Part shown: positions 5,910 through 12,137 of the stretch, piece by piece
Layout of the letters: every line of letters starts with the position of its first letter
Position numbering within the stretch: position 1 is the stretch's first letter
Source of the DNA: an uncultured Clostridia bacterium
GTDB taxonomy: Bacteria > Bacillota > Clostridia > Oscillospirales > Ruminococcaceae
Length of the DNA: 12,137 nt
NCBI GenBank assembly: GCA_947629275.1
Contig: CANRDG010000052.1
Location: forward strand, 1 to 12,137
Direction: 5' to 3'
Notes under the pieces: generated by a model
Told to the model about the DNA's origin: nothing
What the model saw: only the letters and a program-made list of their open reading frames with translations
Database searches by the model: none
Made by a program: the position numbers and the translations under genes

Positions 5910-7253
5910 ATGAATACTAATGCACGCGAACTGCTCTGTAAAAAGTTTATTGAAAACAATACGATAAAGCCCGAGCTTTTCGATAATTACATAGTTAAAA
6001 AAGGTCTGCGTAACGCCGATGGTACGGGCGTTGTAGCAGGTCTTACAAATATCTGTAACGTTCACGGATATGTGGTAAATGAGGGCGAAAAATCACCTAT
6101 CGAGGGTGAACTTATTTATCGCGGCTATAATATACGGGATCTGGTCAGCAATGTTGTTAAAGAAAACAGATTCGGCTATGAGGAGATAGTCTATCTGCTG
6201 CTTATGGGTGATCTGCCCTCGCAGCACGAGCTTGAGGTGTTCAAATCGCTGCTTGCCGCCAACAGGGAACTGCCCGATTCTTTCTTTGAGGATATGATAC
6301 TTAAAAATCCCTCGAGAAATATTATGAATCAAATGGGTCGAAGTGTTCTTTCACTGTATTCTTATGACGATAACCCCGAAAGCACCTCGCCCGATTATGA
6401 AATGGCTACCGCAGTTTCTATAATCGCCAAAATGCCCACAATAATGGTGTCTGCATGGCAGGTAAAGAACAGATACTTCAATAACGAAAGTATGCATATG
6501 CACCCGCTTATAAAGTCGCAGTCTACCGCAGAATCCATTTTGTCTACCATTCGCCCGGACAGAGTGTTTACCGACGAAGAAGCAAAACTTTTGGATATAA
6601 TGCTCATGTTGCACGCCGAGCATGGCGGAGGAAATAACTCTACGTTTGCCTGCCGCGTTCTTACATCTTCCGGTACAGACCCGTATGCAGCATATTCTGC
6701 CGCAATAGGATCTCTGAAAGGCTACCGTCATGGCGGCGCAAATGCCAAAGTTACCGAGATGCAGGATATTATCAAGCAAAATGTTCATAACTGGGACGAC
6801 GAGGGCGAAGTTGCCGATTTCCTGCGCAAGATAATGCGTAAGGAAGCAGGAGACGGCACGGGTCTTATATACGGTATGGGTCATGCTGTATATACCCTTT
6901 CCGACCCCAGAGCAGTAATACTTCGCGAAAGCGCCGAGAAACTCGCAAAGAATACAGAATTTGAGGCGGAGTTCAGACTGCTGCATAATATAGAAAAACT
7001 TACGCCCCAGCTTTTCAAGGAGATAAGAGGCGTGGATAAGGTAATGTGTGCAAATGTCGATATGTATTCGGGTCTTGTGTATAGAATGCTCAAAATACCG
7101 CAGGATCTCTTTACACCGCTGTTTGCCGTATCGCGTATGGCAGGCTGGTCGGCGCATAGGTTTGAGGAAATAGTTACAGGCAAGAAGATAATCAGACCTG
7201 CCTATAAGTCGGTGCTGCATAAGCGTAAATATGTTCCTATCAGCGAAAGATAA
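5910..7253 (+). CDS. gltA: Citrate synthase (citrate/2-methylcitrate synthase family)
   Basis: A 447-residue cytoplasmic enzyme that condenses acetyl-CoA with oxaloacetate to give citrate; in anaerobic clostridia this mainly feeds 2-oxoglutarate and glutamate synthesis. The catalytic residues line up with E. coli GltA (H264, H305, D362): His238 in HAEHGGGNNSTF, His274 in GYRHGGANAK and Asp384 in NVDMYSG. GMGHAVYTLSDPRA (322-335) supplies the substrate-binding His325 and Arg334; the usual GHRVY appears here as GHAVY. C-terminal helices follow (PLFAVSRMAGWSAH, 403-416). The length is slightly above the usual 430 or so and fits a clostridial subgroup with an N-terminal extension (residues 1-60). 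It stands alone between a terminator and a new promoter, with its own consensus promoter and long leader. Aconitase and isocitrate dehydrogenase genes are not in the window. Methylcitrate synthase activity cannot be excluded from sequence. Confidence 0.95.
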   Translation: MNTNARELLCKKFIENNTIKPELFDNYIVKKGLRNADGTGVVAGLTNICNVHGYVVNEGEKSPIEGELIYRGYNIRDLVSNVVKENRFGYEEIVYLLLMGDLPSQHELEVFKSLLAANRELPDSFFEDMILKNPSRNIMNQMGRSVLSLYSYDDNPESTSPDYEMATAVSIIAKMPTIMVSAWQVKNRYFNNESMHMHPLIKSQSTAESILSTIRPDRVFTDEEAKLLDIMLMLHAEHGGGNNSTFACRVLTSSGTDPYAAYSAAIGSLKGYRHGGANAKVTEMQDIIKQNVHNWDDEGEVADFLRKIMRKEAGDGTGLIYGMGHAVYTLSDPRAVILRESAEKLAKNTEFEAEFRLLHNIEKLTPQLFKEIRGVDKVMCANVDMYSGLVYRMLKIPQDLFTPLFAVSRMAGWSAHRFEEIVTGKKIIRPAYKSVLHKRKYVPISER

Positions 7254-7271
7254 ATTTTTTGCTCAAAGCCC

Positions 7272-7300
7272 TTTAAAAATTTATTGAAATATGTTATAAT
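7272..7300 (+). promoter_or_regulatory. Extended -10 promoter of the lipoprotein/two-component run
   Basis: TTTAAA (7272-7277, 4/6 match) and TATAAT (7295-7300, 6/6) are 17 nt apart, with TG at 7292-7293 making an extended -10. The start is predicted near 7307. The -10 box lies inside a perfect odd palindrome, GTTATA-A-TATAAC (7293-7305). Confidence 0.75.
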
Positions 7301-7332
7301 ATAACCGAGTGTATATTTTTACATTCGGTTAT
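7301..7332 (+). terminator. 13-bp hairpin overlapping the promoter start: gltA terminator or 5' mRNA hairpin
   Basis: ATAACCGAGTGTA (7301-7313) pairs with TACATTCGGTTAT (7320-7332) over 13 bp with a single G-T wobble and a 6-nt loop, followed by TTT. Read from gltA it could act as a terminator 47 nt past the stop codon, since no better one is seen. Read from the promoter at 7272-7300, transcripts would begin inside the left arm and carry a hairpin at the 5' end. Which role applies cannot be told from sequence. Confidence 0.5.
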
Positions 7333-7347
7333 TTTGTCATTTTGCTG

Positions 7348-7354
7348 AAAGGGG
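7348..7354 (+). promoter_or_regulatory. Ribosome binding site deciding the lipoprotein start
   Basis: AAAGGGG lies 8 nt before the ATG at 7363. This start puts a standard lipoprotein signal at the N-terminus, whereas the upstream in-frame GTG at 7309 has no such site. Confidence 0.8.
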
Positions 7355-7362
7355 TGTCGGAT

Positions 7363-8703
7363 ATGAAGCTGAAAAAAATATTGACAGCTTGTATTTTGTG
7401 TGCTTCTTTGACTTTCAGCGGATGTTCGTTCGGCTCCTTTTCGGTAGATACCCTGTTGCAAGCCCCAAAACTTTCCAAAGAGCAGGAAGGAATATATGAT
7501 GCTCTGATGAAAAGTACAGGCAACAATATTGCTCTTAAATACCCCAAAAGCGGCAGTAACCGCAGCGCGTATATGGTAGCGAATATAGACGACGAACCTA
7601 CCGAAGAGGCAATAGTTTTCTATGAGTTTAACAATACACTGCCTAACGTTGGCAATACAGATGCCGCAGATGCAGGCGTAAGGCTGTGCGTGCTCGATAA
7701 AAACGAAAAGGGCGAGTGGCAGGCAGTTTCCGACAGAGCAGGCGCAGGTACTGACGTTGACAGGATAATAGTTTCAAAGCTCGACGGCAGTGGCAATATA
7801 AGCGTGATTGTCGGATATTCAACGCTTTCAATAAATGAAAAGGTAATGGAAGTGTATAATTATTCGCAGAGTGATCTTACGCTTGCGGCTCAGGACAGCT
7901 ACAGCGTAATGGAAACACTAGATATAGACAACGACGGATATAATGAGATAATAACAGTGCAGTCGGGCGGCGATAACGGTCTTGCCACCGCATCTCTGCT
8001 CAGTATGTCTGACGGTCAGATAGTCAAGACCAACATAATCAATATGTCCGAGAGATTCCAGTCGGTGGCCTCGTATGTTAAAGGCAAACTTACAGAGTAT
8101 AACAAAGCGTTGTTTATAGACTGCCGCTATGACGAGAGCAGATTGCAGACAGAGTTCCTTTATTATAAGTACGATTCACTGCAAAACCCTGTGGCAAAAA
8201 TGGGCAGCGACCTTGCAGACCTTACTGTCCGTCCCGATGGATATTATTCTACCGATATGGATAACGACGGCATTGTAGAGATACCGACTGTGAAGCCTAT
8301 GCCGGGGTATGAGCTTTTAGCCCCCGAAGAGCAGATGTACCTTACAACATGGAACGCCTACAGAGATTATTATGAACTTTACCCCAAGTATGTCGGGTAC
8401 TATTCCATTTCGGGAGGATATATGCTGAGTTTCCCCGAAGAATGGCAAAGCGCCGTTACAGTAAAGCGTGATGCCATAACGGGTGAAGCGGTGTTTTATG
8501 TGTTTGATACGTCTTTGGAAGAAACAAAGCAGGAATTTATGCGTATCACAATAAGCTCACGCGACGATGCAGAGGAGTATGAAAAAAGAGGCTATAACAG
8601 GATAACCTCTGTAGGCCAGATAGACTACCTTGTAAGATTTTCGGGCAGTATGGAAGACGTTGACCTTTCAAAAATAAAAAGCAGATTTTATGTGATCTCG
8701 TAA
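7363..8703 (+). CDS. Predicted lipoprotein with DxDNDG (VCBS/EF-loop-like) motifs, next to two-component genes
   Basis: A 446-residue protein of unrecognised family. The signal peptide MKLKKILTACILCASLTFSGC ends in a lipobox with Cys21; Phe at -3 is less usual. Two acidic loops, DIDNDGYNEI (187-196) and DMDNDGIVEI (298-307), look like the calcium-binding loops of VCBS/FG-GAP or EF-hand-like repeats. A degenerate copy, NIDDEPTEEAI, lies at 74-84. The spacing of about 111 residues between each (74, 187, 298) suggests repeated beta-rich units. The C-terminal part (about 325-446) lacks the motif and may be a separate domain. The ATG at 7363 is preferred to the GTG at 7309 because of the ribosome binding site and signal peptide. 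The response regulator gene starts 43 nt later with no terminator between, so an accessory role in sensing is plausible but is inference. Confidence 0.85.
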   Translation: MKLKKILTACILCASLTFSGCSFGSFSVDTLLQAPKLSKEQEGIYDALMKSTGNNIALKYPKSGSNRSAYMVANIDDEPTEEAIVFYEFNNTLPNVGNTDAADAGVRLCVLDKNEKGEWQAVSDRAGAGTDVDRIIVSKLDGSGNISVIVGYSTLSINEKVMEVYNYSQSDLTLAAQDSYSVMETLDIDNDGYNEIITVQSGGDNGLATASLLSMSDGQIVKTNIINMSERFQSVASYVKGKLTEYNKALFIDCRYDESRLQTEFLYYKYDSLQNPVAKMGSDLADLTVRPDGYYSTDMDNDGIVEIPTVKPMPGYELLAPEEQMYLTTWNAYRDYYELYPKYVGYYSISGGYMLSFPEEWQSAVTVKRDAITGEAVFYVFDTSLEETKQEFMRITISSRDDAEEYEKRGYNRITSVGQIDYLVRFSGSMEDVDLSKIKSRFYVIS

Positions 8704-8746
8704 CGGAATAACAAAACGATAAATTTATAGGATAGGAGAGATATGT

Positions 8747-9451
8747 ATGAGAAAGATCCTTGTGTGTGAAGATGAAGACTCTATAAGGGAATTTGTAGTG
8801 CTGAACCTGAAACGGAGCGGCTATGATGTCATCAGTGTGAATAACGGCGAAGACGCGATCAAAGCATACGATGCCGCACCCGGAACGTTTGACGTTGCAT
8901 TGCTGGATATAATGATGCCCGGCATAGACGGCATACAGGTGTGCAAAATGCTTCGCGAAAAAAGCGAAACTATGGGAATAATCATGCTTTCGGCAAAATC
9001 GCAGGAAATAGATAAGGTGTCGTCTCTGATGATAGGCGCCGACGACTATATTACAAAGCCGTTTTCAATATCCGAACTTGTCGCAAGGGTAGATGCCGTT
9101 TGCCGCAGAGTAAATATTTCCCATTCAAAGCCCGAGAGCAATTCTACAATAGTTTCAGGCCCGTTTACTCTCAACCTTAAAAGCAGAACAGTCTACCGTG
9201 ACGGTCAGCAGATAGACCTTACACAGGTAGAGTATCAGATAATGGAGTATTTCTTCAAAAACCAAAATACCGCCCTCGACCGCACAAGTATTCTCAACCA
9301 TATCTGGGGAGATTCATACTACGGCGACGATAAGATAGTAGACGTAAATATCCGCCGTATTCGTATGAAAATAGAGAAAGAACCCTCAAATCCGCAGTAT
9401 ATACTTACAATATGGGGTTACGGCTATAAGTGGAGCGCCCCCGGGAATTAA
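8747..9451 (+). CDS. OmpR/PhoB-family response regulator
   Basis: A 234-residue DNA-binding regulator. The receiver domain (about 1-120) has the acidic pocket Glu8-Asp9, the phospho-acceptor Asp54 in LLDIMMPG, Ser82 in LSAK and Lys104 in TKPF, so it should be phosphorylated normally. A linker (about 123-135) leads to a winged-helix output domain (about 137-231), with the recognition-helix region VDVNIRRIRMKIE (198-210) and the wing TIWGYGYKW (221-229). An AGGAG (8734-8738) lies 8 nt before the ATG. The cognate histidine kinase gene begins 35 nt downstream. The paralogue cannot be named safely; it resembles PhoP/PhoB/WalR-type regulators. Its targets are unknown; the inverted repeats at the promoters near 5774 and 7293 are possible sites, though this is speculative. 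Confidence 0.95.
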   Translation: MRKILVCEDEDSIREFVVLNLKRSGYDVISVNNGEDAIKAYDAAPGTFDVALLDIMMPGIDGIQVCKMLREKSETMGIIMLSAKSQEIDKVSSLMIGADDYITKPFSISELVARVDAVCRRVNISHSKPESNSTIVSGPFTLNLKSRTVYRDGQQIDLTQVEYQIMEYFFKNQNTALDRTSILNHIWGDSYYGDDKIVDVNIRRIRMKIEKEPSNPQYILTIWGYGYKWSAPGN

Positions 9452-9486
9452 CATAACGCAAAATTTTACGAAAGGGAAGTGTAACA

Positions 9487-11007
9487 GTGGCTAAGGTCAG
9501 AAGAAAGAACAGCATAACCACGCGCTGGGCAGTAAATAACCTCGGCGTTGTAATTGTTATACTCCTCATAATAGATGTAATTGCCGCCGTGCTGATAAGG
9601 TACTATTATTATAACTCCGCCCAGCAGTATGTGATGAACCAGATGAGCATAATAACAAGCGCAATTGAGCGTTACGCCAGCGACGGCACTACTAATTATA
9701 ACTCCGAGATACGCGGCATTATAGAAAACTATGAGCATAAGAACCAAATTGAACTTATGGCTATAGACCACGACGACCAGATAGCGCTTACTTCATCGGG
9801 CTTTTCACCGCAGGGGCAGCCTGATATGTCCGACTTTGATATGGCAAGGTCGTCTGAAAACGGCTCTGCAATAGTCAATACAAAGCTGCCGTCGGGCGAA
9901 AAAGTAATGGCTTATACCTGCATGATACCGCCGCTCGGAAGTGAATTTCAGGCTATCAGAATGATGGTCTCTATAGAAAAAGTGGACAGGCAGATAATGC
10001 TTTTCATATTTGTAATAACGCTTGTGCTTGCCGCAATAGTCGCGCTTATGGTTTTTACGGGCAGATTTTTCGTCCGCTCTATAGTAAACCCTGTCCGCGA
10101 CGTGAATATGTTTGCAAGAAAGATAGCAACGGGTGATTTTTCTCAGCGGCTTGTAAAAGACCGCGACGACGAGCTTGGCGAGCTTTACGACAGTATAAAC
10201 TATATGGCTAACGAGCTTTCAAATACAGAAGCTATGAAAAATGAGTTTATATCATCGGTGTCGCACGAGCTGCGAACGCCGCTTACCGCTATAAAGGGCT
10301 GGAGCGAAACTCTTCTGGATATGAGCGACGATAAAGAGACTATTGAAAAAGGCATGAAGGTCATAATCGGTGAGACCGAAAGGCTTTCAGATATGGTTGA
10401 AGAGCTGCTTGACTTTTCACGTATTCAAGACGGCAGACTGCTGCTGAATAAAGCTACCATTGATATTCTTGCCGAGCTCGGCGAAACTGTGCTTATCTAT
10501 AAAGAAAGAGCCAAGAAACTGGGCATGACGCTTGAATATTACGAACCCGAAATGCTGCCGTTCGTATACGGCGACAGAAACAGGCTGAAACAGGTGTTTA
10601 TCAATATCGTTGATAACGCCGTAAAATATTCAGATGCAGGAGATACCATATCTGTAGAAGCTTTTGAGGAGGACGGCGATATAGTCATTTCGGTTTCCGA
10701 TACGGGCATAGGTATTTCAGAAGATGACCTGCCTAAAGTAAAAACAAAATTTTTCAAAGCCGAGCAGACAAGACGCGGCTCGGGCATAGGTCTTGCAGTT
10801 GCGGACGAGATAATCAGAATGCATTCGGGTACGCTTACAGTTAAAAGCGAGCTTGGCGTGGGTACTACCGTGGTAATAACCCTGCCTGCTATCGAGCCCG
10901 CAAATCAGGGCAAAAAGGATAAAACAGAAACCATAAACGTTGAACTTATCACCAACAACGATGAAAGGACTACCATATATGAGCAGCAAGACGGAAAAGA
11001 CAGCTGA
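9487..11007 (+). CDS. Membrane sensor histidine kinase (HAMP-HisKA-HATPase_c)
   Basis: A 506-residue kinase, presumably the partner of the regulator just upstream. Membrane segment 1 is about residues 19-38. The extracytoplasmic sensor (about 40-168) includes ELMAIDHDDQIALTSSGF, reminiscent of PDC/Cache-type domains, but the fold is not certain. Membrane segment 2 is about 170-191, and HAMP is about 192-246. HisKA has the phospho-acceptor His260 in SVSHELRTPL. The ATPase domain has the N box DNAVKY (376-381, Asn377), G1 DTGIGI (405-410), the F box KFFKAEQ and G2 GSGIGL (431-436). A charged tail of about 40 residues follows (467-506). The start is GTG with AAAGGG 10 nt upstream; later Met codons would lose membrane segment 1. 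The gene overlaps the DUF1385 gene by 29 nt. All residues needed for activity are present. Confidence 0.95.
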   Translation: MAKVRRKNSITTRWAVNNLGVVIVILLIIDVIAAVLIRYYYYNSAQQYVMNQMSIITSAIERYASDGTTNYNSEIRGIIENYEHKNQIELMAIDHDDQIALTSSGFSPQGQPDMSDFDMARSSENGSAIVNTKLPSGEKVMAYTCMIPPLGSEFQAIRMMVSIEKVDRQIMLFIFVITLVLAAIVALMVFTGRFFVRSIVNPVRDVNMFARKIATGDFSQRLVKDRDDELGELYDSINYMANELSNTEAMKNEFISSVSHELRTPLTAIKGWSETLLDMSDDKETIEKGMKVIIGETERLSDMVEELLDFSRIQDGRLLLNKATIDILAELGETVLIYKERAKKLGMTLEYYEPEMLPFVYGDRNRLKQVFINIVDNAVKYSDAGDTISVEAFEEDGDIVISVSDTGIGISEDDLPKVKTKFFKAEQTRRGSGIGLAVADEIIRMHSGTLTVKSELGVGTTVVITLPAIEPANQGKKDKTETINVELITNNDERTTIYEQQDGKDS

Positions 11008-11953
11008 TAACGGCTGTAAGTTCAAGTCAAAAATAGGCGGTCAGGCGCTTATTGAGGGCGTTATGATGCGCGGTATTTATAAGTCCGCAATGGCTTGCAG
11101 GCTTCCCAGCGGAGAGATAGACCTTGAAACGTGGGACATAAAGAACGGAAAGAATATGCCGTGGTATAGAAAAGTACCGTTTCTTCGCGGTATATTCAAC
11201 TTTGCAATAACCTTTACCGAGGGCTATAAGTGCCTTTCAAAGTCCGCCGACAAATCAATGCAGGGCTTAGAGGAAGAGCCGCAGTCGAAGTTTGAAAAAT
11301 GGCTCGATGAAAAGCTCGGCGACAAACTAGGCGCTGCGGTCTCGGTGGTCGGCATGGTGCTTGGTATTGCACTGGCAGTGTTGCTGTTCGTGTTCTTGCC
11401 GTCAGGGCTCACAAAGCTGCTATCAAAGTTCGTAAAAATAAATTCAGTCGTAAAAACAATAATAGAGGGCGTAATAAAAATAGCGATATTTGTGCTTTTT
11501 ATGTGGCTTACAAGCCTTATGCCCGACATGAAGATAATGTACCGTTACCATGGCGCAGAGCATAAAACTATAGCTTGCTATGAGGCAGGCGAGGAACTCA
11601 CCCCCGACAACGTAAAAAAGCATATCCGCTTCCACCCGAGATGCGGAACCAGCTTTATGTTCCTTATTCTTCTTATCAGTATAATAATCTTCTCGCTTTT
11701 GCACCTGCCGTGGGATAATATTCTTTTGAGAATGTGCTTTAAACTTGCGCTTTTGCCCATAATAGTGGGTATAGGGTATGAATTCATACGGCTTGCAGGG
11801 CGGTACGACAACTGGTTTACAAAGGCTTTTTCTGCGCCGGGACTGTGGCTGCAAAGAATTACCACAAAAGAACCCGACGAAAAGCAGATAGAGTGTGCCA
11901 TAGCCGCGCTGAAAGCAGTAATTCCCGAAGATACCGAGGAGGACAGATGGTAG
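10979..11953 (+). CDS. yqhQ: DUF1385 (YqhQ-like) membrane protein
   Basis: A 324-residue membrane protein of the DUF1385 family, whose biochemical role is unknown. The opening KIGGQALIEGVMMRG (18-32) and the blocks YHGAEHKTIACYEAG (190-204) and HPRCGTSF (219-226) are hallmarks of the family; the His/Glu/Cys residues could bind a metal (inference). Hydrophobic segments lie at about 118-141, 156-181, 226-243 and 250-270. The ATG at 10979 has AAAGGA (10964-10969) 9 nt upstream, better than the in-frame ATGs at 10940 and 10961. It overlaps the kinase end by 29 nt and the prmC start by 7 nt, so translation is probably coupled. DUF1385 genes are commonly next to prmC and prfA in Firmicutes, which fits here. 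Confidence 0.93.
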   Translation: MSSKTEKTADNGCKFKSKIGGQALIEGVMMRGIYKSAMACRLPSGEIDLETWDIKNGKNMPWYRKVPFLRGIFNFAITFTEGYKCLSKSADKSMQGLEEEPQSKFEKWLDEKLGDKLGAAVSVVGMVLGIALAVLLFVFLPSGLTKLLSKFVKINSVVKTIIEGVIKIAIFVLFMWLTSLMPDMKIMYRYHGAEHKTIACYEAGEELTPDNVKKHIRFHPRCGTSFMFLILLISIIIFSLLHLPWDNILLRMCFKLALLPIIVGIGYEFIRLAGRYDNWFTKAFSAPGLWLQRITTKEPDEKQIECAIAALKAVIPEDTEEDRW

Positions 11954-12137
11954 ACCGCAGAGATCTTTATGAATGTTGCGTAAAAACGCTTGAAGAAAAA
12001 GGCTTTGATACCGCCGACTTTGACGTAAGATGTATATTTTCAGACGTTATGCAGGAAAGAAATTTTATCAAAAACGGCGCGCCGATAAGTGAAGATAATG
12101 CCGAGCATATCAAAAGTCTTACCGCAAAATACGCAGA
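11947..12137 (+). CDS. prmC: PrmC (HemK), release factor glutamine methyltransferase, N-terminal fragment (3' end outside window)
   Basis: The first 63 codons of an open frame that runs off the window. The predicted enzyme methylates the Gln of the GGQ motif in release factors RF1 and RF2 using S-adenosylmethionine. Visible is only the helical N-terminal substrate-binding domain: LYECCVKTLEEKGFDTADFD (7-26) followed by ISEDNAEHIKSLTAKYA, the stretch that normally precedes GEPLxYI in PrmC. The methyltransferase motifs, including NPPY, lie outside. The ATG overlaps the DUF1385 stop codon (ATGGTAG), and an AGGAGG (11937-11942) lies 4 nt upstream, slightly close but strong. The call rests on the weakly conserved N-terminal pattern plus the DUF1385 neighbour; prfA may follow or lie nearby. 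Confidence 0.8.
   Translation, partial: MVDRRDLYECCVKTLEEKGFDTADFDVRCIFSDVMQERNFIKNGAPISEDNAEHIKSLTAKYA

Noticed and set aside
6351..7220. Open frame of 289 codons on the minus strand opposite the citrate synthase gene
   Set aside because: It lies wholly antisense to a well-conserved gene, its product is Cys/His/Tyr-rich with no domain, and it has no convincing ribosome binding site. It is a codon-bias shadow.
7251..7283. Inverted repeat TAAATTTTT/AAAAATTTA as the gltA terminator
   Set aside because: The stem is pure A-T with a 15-nt loop and no T-run after it; the 7301-7332 hairpin is a better candidate.
7309..7362. GTG at 7309 as the start of the lipoprotein gene
   Set aside because: It is about 2 nt from the predicted transcription start with no ribosome binding site and would add 18 residues before the signal peptide.
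10940..10978. ATG at 10940 or 10961 as the start of the DUF1385 gene
   Set aside because: Neither has a good ribosome binding site and both lengthen the overlap with the kinase; 10979 has AAAGGA at 9 nt.

Overview
The window looks like a chromosomal housekeeping segment of a Gram-positive clostridial bacterium, most likely of the Ruminococcus/Oscillospirales type. This placement is inferred from four things. The gene order is dnaB-tilS-ftsH, and DUF1385 (YqhQ-like) sits directly before prmC. Shine-Dalgarno sites are strong, and isoleucine is very often coded by ATA. Every confident gene is on the + strand. I see no transposase, integrase, phage gene, CRISPR array, tRNA or rRNA.

Layout. (1) 1-3665: the 3' end of dnaB (replicative helicase), then tilS (tRNA-Ile lysidine synthetase), then ftsH (membrane AAA+ zinc protease). 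ftsH starts at a TTG behind a good ribosome binding site and is closed by a strong intrinsic terminator. (2) 3666-5719: an apolipoprotein N-acyltransferase (Lnt) with its catalytic Glu/Lys/Cys all present. It is followed by a small lipoprotein with a Ser/Thr/Asp-rich linker and an unusually regular acidic amphipathic C-terminus, then a second strong terminator. (3) 5720-7260: a near-perfect SigA-type promoter, a 5' leader of about 120 nt with inverted repeats, and a stand-alone citrate synthase. (4) 7261-12137: a second extended -10 promoter overlapping a 13-bp hairpin, then a tightly packed run. This run is a predicted lipoprotein with DxDNDG calcium-loop-like motifs, an OmpR-family response regulator, a membrane histidine kinase, a DUF1385 membrane protein and the start of prmC (release factor glutamine methyltransferase), which is cut by the window end.

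How the genes may work together. The lipoprotein, regulator and kinase share direction, have short gaps of 43 and 35 nt and no terminator between them, so the lipoprotein may be an accessory part of the sensor (inference). The kinase overlaps the DUF1385 gene by 29 nt, and DUF1385 overlaps prmC by 7 nt, so signalling and translation-termination genes probably share a transcript. Lnt would N-acylate lipoproteins, and two candidate substrates are encoded close by.

No clearly new system is evident. The most interesting points are the Lnt in a presumed Firmicute, the heptad-patterned small lipoprotein, the inverted repeats over both strong promoters, the folded leader of the citrate synthase gene, and the lipoprotein/two-component/DUF1385/prmC arrangement.
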